A DNA stretch of 64,000 nt, taken from Vesta saturnalis. Taxonomy: Eukaryota; Arthropoda; Insecta; Coleoptera; Lampyridae. Positions within the stretch are counted from its first letter, which is position 1, and the number at the start of each line of letters is the position of its first letter. The DNA lies in the NCBI GenBank assembly GCA_036346205.1, contig JARFJB010000003.1, forward strand, positions 2,984,001-3,048,000. Direction: 5' to 3'. The notes beneath the pieces are model-generated. The model had not been told where the DNA came from and ran no database searches. It saw only the letters and a program-made list of their open reading frames with translations. Made by a program: the position numbers and the translations under genes. This document shows, piece by piece, positions 55,190-64,000 of the stretch.

Positions 55190-57275
55190 GTGGGTTTTAA
55201 GTCAGTTCGATGGAGTGATTTACGGATTTCTTTGCAACCTTTCCATGGCGTGAATATTGTTTTAAGTCGTCCTCTTCTTAGGACATCGCTCTTTCAGTAT
55301 CTGAAGTCATCCTCATGGGAATGGAATTATACATTCCCAAAAACAGTACCGTATAGGTCATTCACGTTCCCAACCCTGGTTCAATAAGGCTTGTGCTGAT
55401 GCAATATTTTAAAAATAAATATTACATTAAATGGAAATCTAATAAATCGGTCGACAGTCATGTAGAATACGTTGGTGCTAGAAATATCTGCAAAAGTGTC
55501 ATCACTAAAACTAAAAGTTGTTCGAACAACGAAAATGCAATGAACTAGCTACATCTCCTTTAGGCAGTCGTAAATTTTGGTCTTTAGCTAAAGCCATTAG
55601 TAAAAACTTTGGAACATCTTCATTTCCCTCCGACATTCATTGACGGATCGGTAGTTGCTGATTCTGTAGACAAAGCTAAAGATTTTGTGGATTTGTTTGC
55701 ATCAAACTCGTGTCTCAATGATTCTGGAAAAGATGTGCCCCTAGTCAACTCTTCTTAATACGCTATGAAACCAATTCATTTTCGGTACAAGTTCTTGGAA
55801 TCGATCATCAGTAGGCTTGATCTCAATAAGGCGACTGGCCCAGACGGTATCCCAGCTATTGTCTTAAAGAAATGTTCCCCGAACTAGTACCAGTCCTATC
55901 TAAGTTCTATACGATCTCTATGTCTTCTGGAATTCCTTCATCATGGAAGTTAGCAAATGTTCAACCTATTCCCAAAAAGGCGATAAGACCGATCCTCAAA
56001 CTACCGACCAATTGCCATCACTTCCATTTTGTCTAAAATCATGGAAAAGCCATCAATCAGCAACTGCTCACATTCCTTGAAAATAACAAACTCCTTAGTG
56101 ACCACCAATATGGGTTTAGGCAAAGTCGTTCAACAGGCGATCTTCTTTCATATGTGACCCAAGATTGGAACAATACAGTAGAGCAGTCCGGTGAAACAGT
56201 GGTAGTCGCTTTAGATATCTCAAAGGCATTTGACCAAGTTTGGCATAAGAGTTTACTTGCCAAACTCACCTCGTTTGGGTTAAATGATACGCTCATCAAC
56301 TGGGTTTCTAGTTTCCTTGATAAAAGACGAATACGTGTCGTAGTTGTTGGCTTATTTTCAAAAGAAGTTAGAATTAACGCGGGCGTACCACAGGGATCCG
56401 TTATAGCGCCTACATTTTTCCGCTTTACATAAATGACCTTATTTCTTCAACAACTAACCCCATCCATTGCTTTGCTGACGATAGCACTCTTCGCTGTAGT
56501 TCATCTCAGTCTACTCATAGTGATAATCCACCTTCTATGACAAATCAAGAAATTAAAGCTGAAATGGCAAATTCAATCAACAAAGACATTCAACGTATTC
56601 TCGAATGGGAAGCAATAATCTAGTTAAATTTAATGCTAACAAAACTCAGTGTTGCCTTATGTCCGCCAAAAAGATCGATCATTTCCTGTTGTAATTATGA
56701 ATGGCTCAGTTCTTAAGTTTTCAAACTCTATTACTCTGTTGGGTATGACTATATCTTCAAATCTCTCCTGGGTTGACCATCTTCTGTCAACTACCAAAAC
56801 AGCTGCTCGTAAAATAGGCTTTTTGTACACTTCTAAGCAGTATTTTACCTCTCGACAACTCCTTCTGCTGTATAAGGGCCAAATTCGGCCTCATCTGGAA
56901 TATAATTCTCACCTCTGGGTTAGTGCTCCCCAATGCGCTCTCCATATCGTTGATCGTATTCTAAACAGAGCGATTAGGCTTATAAATGACCCGTCCTTAA
57001 CTTCTCACATATAGTCTCTTGAGCATAGAAGGATGGTTTCAGTTCTTTCTTTGTATTATCGTTATTGTAACGGCTATTGTGCTGCTGAATTATATTCTTT
57101 GATACCATCTCGGCTATCTTTGCGAGAAACACTCGGTTCGCTCATTCACATCATCAGTATGCAGTACAAATCTCCACTTGTTGTACCAAACGGGCGTAAT
57201 CCACATTTTTCTACACGGCTTCTAAACTCTGGAATGATCTCCCTAGTTCCTGTTTTCCACTCACTTATGATATGA
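55190..57275 (+). pseudogene. Reverse transcriptase, CR1/Jockey-like copy 2, many frameshifts
   Basis: Readable blocks include 'LNKATGPDGIPAIVLKK' (about 55825), 'VVVALDISKAFDQVWHKSLL' (motif A, 56200), 'INAGVPQGSVIAPTFF' (motif B, 56370), 'CFADDSTLRC' (motif C, 56470), 'LLGMTISSNLSWVDHLL' and 'IGFLYTSKQYFTSRQLLL' (thumb). Numerous 1-bp losses relative to copy 1, often in homopolymers, break the frame, but the palm deleted in copy 1 is present here. Confidence 0.85.
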
Positions 57276-57353
57276 GAAAATTTAAGGTAACTGTTCATAG
57301 GCATCTATTGGCAATTCATTATCCCGCTATCCATCCTCCTGAGTGTTCCTGAG

Positions 57354-57749
57354 TGCTTTAGCACGATAGGTCTAATTTAGCCTATTCAGGTCCACAATCA
57401 TAAAAAAAAGACATTATAAAACAATACATTTCCTGTCTTACAGAAGTCAATGGCATAAAAGGGCCCCCAGCATCCAGTTCTATTTCAAAGCAATAAATTT
57501 GTTCTGAAAAGAACAGTTTCACAAAAACGAAATAGAATAAAATACGAAATAGAACTAACAAACACAATAATAAACGACAATAAATGACAGATGTCCTGGT
57601 TGCAACATTGTAATTTTATTTATGATGCTGCTAACCTGTAGAATTATTTTACCCTAGAATATTACCTTTAATGACAATTCTAAATATTAGTATTACATTG
57701 GTACTGCTTTTACGTCATATGTCACGTGCAACGCTCTTAGGATTGCCAG
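57354..57749. other. Spacer, nothing recognised
   Basis: DNA between the CR1-like copy and the HTH fragment. No repeat or domain was identified. Confidence 0.35.
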
Positions 57750-58076
57750 GACTTTACTAAGCCCCAAGATGATAGTCCACGCCACATGACACGACAGCCG
57801 ACGATTCATGCCTTGTAGCTGTACGCCGTCTTTCTGATCTTCCTTTGTGGATAGCAGAAATCGTTCCATGCTCCTCAAACTTGTCAACTATGCGTTTAAT
57901 TGATAAGCGGGTTGGGGGATCTGTTTGTAACTCCCGCCTCCACTTACGCTGCATTTCAACGGGATTATAAACCTAATAAACCACATCAGAATGCATTTTC
58001 GCTGCTCGAATGTCAATCGTCCACCAACCATTTTCTTTCGTTTTGTTTTACAACCGTACTCTTTACATTGTTGCAT
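57750..58076 (-). pseudogene. DUF4817-type HTH (N-terminus of a rosa-like transposase)
   Basis: Two minus frames joined near 57955 read 'MVGGRLTFEQRKCILMWF', 'MQRKWRRELQTDPPTRLSIK', 'RIVDKFEEHGTI' and 'HKGRSERRRTATRHES'. This is the DNA-binding N-terminus found in DD41D-type transposases. Nothing catalytic follows. A terminus-like 'acagagtccgtcagaaaaat' lies on the same strand at 58207-58188. It could be the missing front end of the fragment at 52746-53205, now 4.5 kb away with a CR1-like insertion between, but the middle third is absent. Confidence 0.65.
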
Positions 58077-58387
58077 CTACAGCCATATGAGTAACGACAA
58101 TCAAACATCATACTACACATTGTTGCCGTAATTCGATTCAAGTTCGACCAAAATTCGCATATTTAATCTATTAAAGTGTGTATACATTTTTCTGACGGAC
58201 TCTGTATATGAACCTTTTTTAAAAATGGAGATTTTTAAATACAAATAAGTATTAAATAGGAAACCATTGGGATATGTTTGTAACTAAACATATCCGTTTA
58301 AATTTAATAAACAGTAGAATGTTTTTGCATTAACTTGTATAGAGTTGACCAGGAGCATTTTTGTTTTTCTTAAGCTTGCTAATATTA
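58077..58387. other. Upstream end of the HTH fragment, terminus-like sequence
   Basis: Contains 'acagagtccgtcagaaaaat' on the minus strand (58207-58188), typical of a Tc1/mariner terminus. The rest is AT-rich and unassigned. Confidence 0.4.
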
Positions 58388-58741
58388 TTACTCGGTGAAA
58401 TGAATTATTTTTCCAATGATAATTATTATAGGAATTAAGATATTAACACAAAATTCTTCTACTTCTACTTTTAAATTTCTTCCATAACTTTGTTTGCCAA
58501 AATGTAAAGAACAAATTGTAGCATTTAATACGTTAACCTTGTCGTCTTGATTGCAAACATGTACCCATTGTTTGTTTAAATTATCCGTCTTTAGGAAAAC
58601 GAAAGAACAATCTTTATTATAATTTTTAGACTGATTGTCAACGTCGCAAGTAGCAACAGCAGAACGCATATTTGTGACAATAACACTCGAGTTATCAACA
58701 AAATTCAGTAATAAAATCAGGCACCGTACGTAAACATGCAC
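58388..58741 (-). pseudogene. THAP-type zinc finger fragment
   Basis: The 117-codon minus frame contains 'SAVATCDVDNQSKN', 'LNKQWVHVC' and 'VLNATICSLHFGKQSY', the C-x-C, W and C-x2-H-F landmarks of a THAP DNA-binding domain. The first zinc-binding cysteine is S ('RSAVATC'). The C-terminus becomes hydrophobic and does not fit. THAP domains occur in host genes and in P-element-type transposases; with no other part present, a transposon relic or a captured exon are both possible. Confidence 0.6.
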
Positions 58742-59321
58742 TTTACGCGACCCAGCTCCGCCTACTATGCGAAATTTCCTATCTTCTGTTTATTGTGTCA
58801 TGGACGTCTCCAGCATAACTACGCTACGCTAAGGACTACGATAAGGACTAAGTCCTGGTACAGTATGCTACCATTATGAACTTAATCGTCTGACGGTAGG
58901 TTTCACGACCAGCGGCCGTTAAATAGTTAAAAAAGAATCTGATGTGGTCAGTAAATTCTTATGTACATGACGTGGTATATTAGCAAATAAGAGCAAGATA
59001 CATTTTTGTAATAGAAAAGACAAATTAGATGTTTTGGAAGATTAATTTGTTGAACATGTTATATTTTATCCCTCGACTAGGCCCCGGGTTAAAAAAAAAC
59101 GGCCTCGCACCAAGAAGTGTGTAAACAGCGTACTAGTTGCGAAAATAACTATTTTCTCTTGATAATGTTACATGTGTTGAGAAATAAATAATTATATAAA
59201 AGTTGTGGAGTTATGGTGTATTTAAAACTTTAGTGCTATTAAATATGGAAATCTAGGAAGTAAGGTTAAAGAATACAAAGTTCAAATATGAATACGTTAA
59301 AAATATCTGGATCATGACTGA
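58742..59321. other. Unassigned DNA
   Basis: 'aaggactacgataaggacta' near 58831-58850 is a short direct repeat. A GC patch lies at 59075-59140. No coding sequence or known element. Confidence 0.35.
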
Positions 59322-59513
59322 TCACCTTTCTATGTTGTTCTGTGAAGTCATAAGGTGATTATTTACTATTAAATATATGGTATAATTTGAATTGTTTATG
59401 CGTTTGCAACATTTAATGTGTTCTTTGTATCTAATATCAAAGTTCCTAAGTGTTTGTCCTATATAAACAGATTTACAGAATGTGCAGTTCAATTTATAAA
59501 TACCTGATTTCAC
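59322..59513 (-). pseudogene. GIY-YIG endonuclease fragment, second Penelope-type lineage
   Basis: The minus strand reads 'KSGIYKLNCTFCKSVYIGQT' and 'RNFDIRYKEHIKCCKR', a clear GIY-YIG domain (GIY, VYIGQT, R, KEH). It differs from the domain in the neighbouring plus-strand remnant, so it is from another retroelement lineage. Only the endonuclease is present. Confidence 0.8.
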
Positions 59514-59535
59514 GTTGTAGTTAGTTAAATCTGTG

Positions 59536-60125
59536 ACATTTAATATCTAACAAAATCACTACAAGCTAATGGATATTCACTTAAAGGCATTAATAATGTT
59601 ATTGCACCTGCTAGAGATAACCATAAATAAAGACTAGTGCTTAATGTGCCTAATGCTTTTCTTCCTTTTATATAACTAATGTTACAGGTAGAATTGAAAA
59701 AAATCTTAATTAATCATGGCATTAGGACTGTTTTGAAACCTACAGGAAAGAAAAGTTATAGAACATTTAAGGTCACTTAAAGATGTTTCAAACATATTAT
59801 CATCTTCCGGAGGATATAAGTTATCTTGTTCTTGTGAAACAGTATATATTGAAACCACAAAACATAGCTTTGATGCAAGAAATAAATAACATATGAGATT
59901 GTGTAAATTAGGTCAACCAGACAAATCTGCGGTAGCTGAACATGCTTTAAATAATTTAAATCATGACATTCAATTGACAATATGGAAATATTGTCAAGGC
60001 AAACTCATTATTATGTTCGTTTACAACGTCAAGCTATTGAGAAATGTAACACTAATAATTTTAATAGACAAGAAGAAAATCTCCATTTAAATAGGTTTTG
60101 GCATCTTATAATTAAAAAAAGGCAC
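59536..60125 (+). pseudogene. Penelope-like element C-terminus with GIY-YIG, copy 2
   Basis: The plus strand reads 'TKSLQANGYSLKGINNVIAP' (linker), 'KKILINHGIRTVLKPTGK', 'EHLRSLKDVSNILSSS', 'GGYKLSCSCETVYIETTKHS', 'HMRLCKLGQPDKSAVAEHAL' and 'RQEENLHLNRFWHLII'. The order equals that at 7260-7710. The GIY-YIG glycine of VYIG is E, and there is a stop before HMRL (59888-59890). It is better preserved in the tail than copy 1 and is inactive. Confidence 0.85.
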
Positions 60126-60833
60126 AATCATACGTCTTGATTTTGATTTTAATTTGAAGCATATGCTTTACCAATCTAACATAAGTAGTTGAAATTAAAA
60201 TTAAGATCAAAAAATTACATAAAAACGTTCTGCATTATACTTTTCATTGTTAATAACACTTTTAATTTAAACATGACTGGATATTTTTATTTTGTAAAAT
60301 GAAAATTACAATTACTAAATTAAGCTTTTTCAAAATTGAAACGTCATTGATGAACTAATTATTCGTATACAGAGATCCCTCATTTGGTTTCAAATATTTA
60401 CGAATGTCTCTTCCATGCTTGATATTCAACAACGATTATATCATGGAATACCTACAGCGAAGTCTTGAACTCTTTAAATTTTCTGCAGTTGCCATTTCCG
60501 AAAAACAGGACAGCAGGGTACCTTCGGAGTAGATTTATTCAAGCTTGTTATCACACCATTTAACAAAGGCTTCATATTTGGCTGTGCAATATCACACGAC
60601 TTGGCTGGGAGCAGATTGGAGAGCACTGATTTTTTTAGGCGTACATGGCATTTCGGAGTAAGACATGACGAAAATAATTAAAAAAAACTGATCAAATTAC
60701 AAAAAAATACTTACAAATTTCAAAAACGCTTCCAGTTTCTCCTAATGTCAACTTTTTTAATTTACATTAGTGTTTTTATACGGAATCCATAGCTACGCAC
60801 ATGTAACGTTTTGCAAACCAACTTGGCGCACCC
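60126..60833. other. Unassigned DNA
   Basis: AT-rich, with a GC-richer patch at 60440-60660. No recognised domain or repeat. Confidence 0.35.
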
Positions 60834-60838
60834 TCACA

Positions 60839-60895
<57 letters not shown>

Positions 60896-61081
60896 ACGCA
60901 CGCGCACCCGCACGCACGCACGCACGCGCGCGCGCACGCACGCACGCACACACTCACACGCACACACGCACACGCACACACGCACACACGCACACACGCA
61001 CACACGCACACACGCACACACGCACACACGCACACACGCACACACGCACACACGCACACACGCACACACGCACACACACGC
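60834..61081. repeat. CA/CG simple repeat, 248 bp
   Basis: (CA)n, then CG/CACG-rich sequence, then about 14 units of the 8-mer CACACACG from 60965. The His/Thr and Cys/Val frames are artefacts. It abuts the transposase fragment downstream. Confidence 0.97.
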
Positions 61082-61082
61082 A

Positions 61083-61352
61083 ATTGATGAAATCGCTCAT
61101 CAATGGGAACATCAAATTTTACGTTTACTGCCAATTCAACCCTATTGAGTTAATATGGGCAAATTGTAAACAGTATTACAACAAAAACGTTGCAACCAAG
61201 TAACTGGAGAACTGTGGCAAAAGTGTATAGTAAATGAGCCAGTGGTGGGGCGTTCAAAAAAGAGCTGAGGAAATGGTAAAACCTTTAGTAATCAATGTCG
61301 GAGAGTCGAGTGAAGATGATAGTGAAAGTGAAGGTGATCACTTTTATTTATA
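61083..61352 (+). pseudogene. C-terminal part of a Tc1/IS630-type transposase
   Basis: Reads 'AIDEIAHQWEHQILRLLP', then in another frame 'YCQFNPIELIWANCKQYYNK' (third catalytic residue E in PIE), then 'SQWWGVQKRAEEMVKPLVIN' and an acidic serine tail 'VGESSEDDSESEGDHFYL' to a stop. This is the C-terminal third of a DDE_3-type transposase. The upstream part is replaced by the CA/CG repeat. Confidence 0.65.
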
Positions 61353-61458
61353 AGATGTCCAATATTTGAATTTAAAGCAAAAATTAGAATCTTAGTTACT
61401 TTATAACATTGTAAAGAATTATTATATTTAACTTCTGTAGCTGTATTTAGGTTTACAT

Positions 61459-61461
<3 letters not shown>

Positions 61462-61540
<79 letters not shown>
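61462..61540. repeat. (TA)n microsatellite, about 78 bp
   Basis: Pure TA tract. Confidence 0.97.
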
Positions 61541-61541
<1 letters not shown>

Positions 61542-63717
61542 ACAAACTGTAAACTGAGATTTTTAAAATCGGTTATATTATTAACTAATAATAAATCTCA
61601 TTTTTAACATCCAATAGTGTATTTATTTATGACAAAATCAGTTATCTATAAGTGACTTCGATAACCAAATTACAGTCTTGACTCTTTTGACGCAGTGAGA
61701 TCTGTCGGCTAAAAACGATCCTCCGCAATTAACCAAACTTTTCGCACTTCATTCGGGCACTGCCTACTGCTAGCTAATTCGTTTCTTATTGATATAATTA
61801 ATTTGTAAAACAGATCCAAAACGAAATTTTGTTGACCCGGTCTCGGTTCTGATTACAGTTGTACAATATATTTTTATCATATGACTACCCACACTCGGTG
61901 GACTTTACATGCCACACCTTAAATGAAATTCGACTTTATTTATACGAATGGATGGGGATTTTTTAAGTCCTTTAAGATGCTAAATCCCGAGATATTCGAA
62001 CAACAATTTTATTTAAATTTGACAGCACTGTTTAAATTTGAAAATAACCTAGAAACTTTGACGATGTTTTGTTGGTATTCAAAATTACTAACTATATGAA
62101 CGAATAACGACATACGTCTTTAGGCACCTACTCCATCATATCCGTCGTCCCTAATTTTGTTTAATTCAATTCGCTGTTTTTTTTTATTGTAAATCTTGTT
62201 CGTTCGTTTCGATGGAAAAAACTCATTTTTACTTTAATTATAGGCAGTGCTTTATATTAAAATGGTTATTTGTATCCGGTTGCAGGTCTCAGCTAACGCC
62301 TCGACCCTCAATTTATTAAGGATATTTTCAAAAATAAATTGTTTGACGTGGTGATCATATTTTAAGTTATGTGTAGCACTTAACAATTCTTTCACATGAG
62401 ATCTCAGCAAAATTCATCTCATTTTTATAATAAACCGTTCTTTTTAATAATCTCAACTTAGATTTTATTCAGATTTTTAGTTCCCCCTTGCCCTTAAAGT
62501 AAACTGCTGAGTTGAGTTATGAAATAAAATTATGTATGACAGCTATCAATAAATGTTGATGTATGAAAAATCAGTGTTACCAAACTAAAAATTTTAACGT
62601 TTTGCTTGCCTGAGCCAGAAATAATAAAAGAAATAAAATGACATAATTATGACGAATTCACACTTTTTTCTTAAAGTGCAAATAAATTAGTTGGTACATG
62701 TTTCGGCAATAAATATTTAAAACAATATGTTTCTGGACAATTTTGATTGAAGATCAGTGTTTCCAGACGGATGCACATTAACACAATCTGTAAACGTGCA
62801 AGTTTTCGGACTTTGCAATAAAGGAAATAATGTCGGTCGGATACGTTAATTGTGACAGGCATGTTAAACGATGATTAAATGATATTTATTTCTCAATGAA
62901 TAAGATAAACAGATAGTATTCGCTAATATGTAAAGGTAGTTCAACTAATTGGCAAGGTTGGTTAATTAAAAAATTAACTTAGAGACATGGTGGAACATAC
63001 ATTTTTGTATTAGGTACCTGTCCATGGAGTAGTACTTGGAAAATTAAAAAATGCAAATTTATCTGAATTCAACTACGCAAATTTTAAATTAAAATGGGAG
63101 ACGGTAATGCAGTAATTTTCACGGAAGCTTAATAACCACTTCATTTTTAATAACCGTTAAGTAAGCATTATTAGTCGGACAAATAGATACTTTCCGTGTC
63201 TAATTTCAAACAATTCTTTTTTTTATAGTCTGTTTTATTTTCAATTGTGAATTAATGAAATTACATAAATGGCACGTTCCTATTTCTATATGTTCAAAAA
63301 TTCCAGGATTACCTTTTTGAAAAAAATAAATGATTTCGTTTTATGTTGATTTAAAAAATATGGAAGCGCACAATTAAATATCTTTAATATTCATCGAAAA
63401 TCTATTTATTATGTCCCCAATGCAGAGTGGTGACTTCACCGAATTCCCACAAAGCGATGCAATTTTTGGATAATCCAGATCGCCGAAAAGTGTACTGTAC
63501 CATTTTCGAAGTAATTGGGCGTGTCTGTAACAGATAGAGGGTTGCGGTTTTCACTTATCTGTGTTACTTTTTCTGTCAATTGAAAGAAACTTTCCCAAGT
63601 GTTCTTTGTCTCTATGATACAAGGTGATTTTGAAAATTTGAAATTTTTGCACACCCCTCGCATCTCGGTTACCCTTTGAGATAAATACTGGAAATCTAAA
63701 AACTGTATCTTGTAGAG

Positions 63718-63719
<2 letters not shown>
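61541..63719. other. Unassigned AT-rich DNA
   Basis: No coding region or known repeat identified. Minus frames at 62671-62862 and 63436-63663 lack recognisable domains. Confidence 0.4.

Positions 63720-63759
<40 letters not shown>
63720..63759. repeat. (TA)n microsatellite, about 40 bp
   Basis: Pure TA tract. The remaining 240 bp of the window shows nothing recognisable. Confidence 0.95.
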
Positions 63760-63761
<2 letters not shown>

Positions 63762-64000
63762 AGATGATTAAAAGTAGGCATAATAAAGGGGCTAGAGTTT
63801 ATTGAGTTTGAATTTCTCTATAGTAGTTAAGTTAGATAAATTTTTTGGAAGTATACAGTTCGTTTTCAATGAAAAAATAGTTACGAGTGAAAAATTATGG
63901 TTTTGATGTGACGAAACAGGCTTTGTGGGGTTTGCACATGGTTGTTATTTTCATTAAAGCATTGAGTTATACCAGTAGCATGTGAGAAAAGTCAACATGG

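Larger units (their letters stand above)
54165..57353 (+). mobile_element. CR1/Jockey-group non-LTR retrotransposon, copy 2
   Basis: Same family as 22824-25790 and more complete (3.19 kb). It starts 'taggtggtaggcatg' and ends shortly after 'gagtgttcctgagtg' at 57337-57353, then continues into unrelated DNA without the 96-bp array. Many small indels break the reading frame. Confidence 0.88.

Overview
This window reads as AT-rich insect nuclear DNA, probably from a species with a large, transposon-loaded genome. A beetle would fit, but that is inference. The signs are short introns of about 50 bp with GTAAG donors, long (TA)n and (CA/CG)n microsatellites, and many decayed arthropod-type transposons: DD41D rosa-like, mariner, piggyBac, pogo, hAT, RTE, CR1/Jockey-like and Penelope-like. 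There are no bacterial operons, rRNA genes, CRISPR arrays or plain tRNA genes.

Only one convincing host gene is present. It is a five-exon minus-strand gene at 20442-21385 encoding a 246-residue secreted, cysteine-containing protein that resembles the insect 27 kDa haemolymph glycoprotein family (DUF1397). It has a TATA box 38 bp upstream of the start codon and an ATTAAA signal after the stop.

Layout. 0-4.2 kb: a short tandem repeat, then one very decayed hAT element with a mariner fragment inside its N-terminal finger region. 5-8.4 kb: a foldback element between TA tracts, an orphan piece of transposon B, and a Penelope-like GIY-YIG remnant followed by a hammerhead-like motif. 8.4-13.5 kb: a diverged tandem duplication of about 2.5 kb, each copy with a TATA box. 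13.5-19.6 kb: a chain of TIR transposons separated by TA tracts, namely element A with about 708-bp arms and a broken DD41D transposase, a solo arm copy, and element B with about 400-bp TIRs. 20.4-21.4 kb: the host gene. 22.8-26.3 kb: a CR1/Jockey-like retrotransposon and a 96-bp tandem array carrying CTCF-like motifs. 26.5-27.8 kb: a 1.35-kb CA/CG simple repeat. 27.8-37.6 kb: mostly unexplained DNA, with related repeats, an 855-bp TIR element, a tRNA-derived SINE and one exon-like segment. 37.7-41.2 kb: pogo and piggyBac relics. 41.4-44.7 kb: a near full-length RTE element with a 10-bp target duplication. 44.7-51.4 kb: a three-level nest, in which a pogo-like element holds a hAT element that holds a non-LTR element, with the pogo TA duplication and the hAT 8-bp duplication both readable. 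52.7-61.4 kb: DD41D pieces, a TTAA-bounded short element, a second CR1-like copy, a THAP-domain fragment, two Penelope-like GIY-YIG fragments and another Tc1/IS630-type transposase tail. The last 2.6 kb shows nothing recognisable apart from TA tracts.

No group of genes here works as a pathway. The window is a stratified record of transposon insertions around one small secreted-protein gene. All transposase and reverse transcriptase frames seen carry stops, frameshifts or missing catalytic residues. The closest to intact is the RTE element at 41.4-44.7 kb, which has two visible frameshifts.
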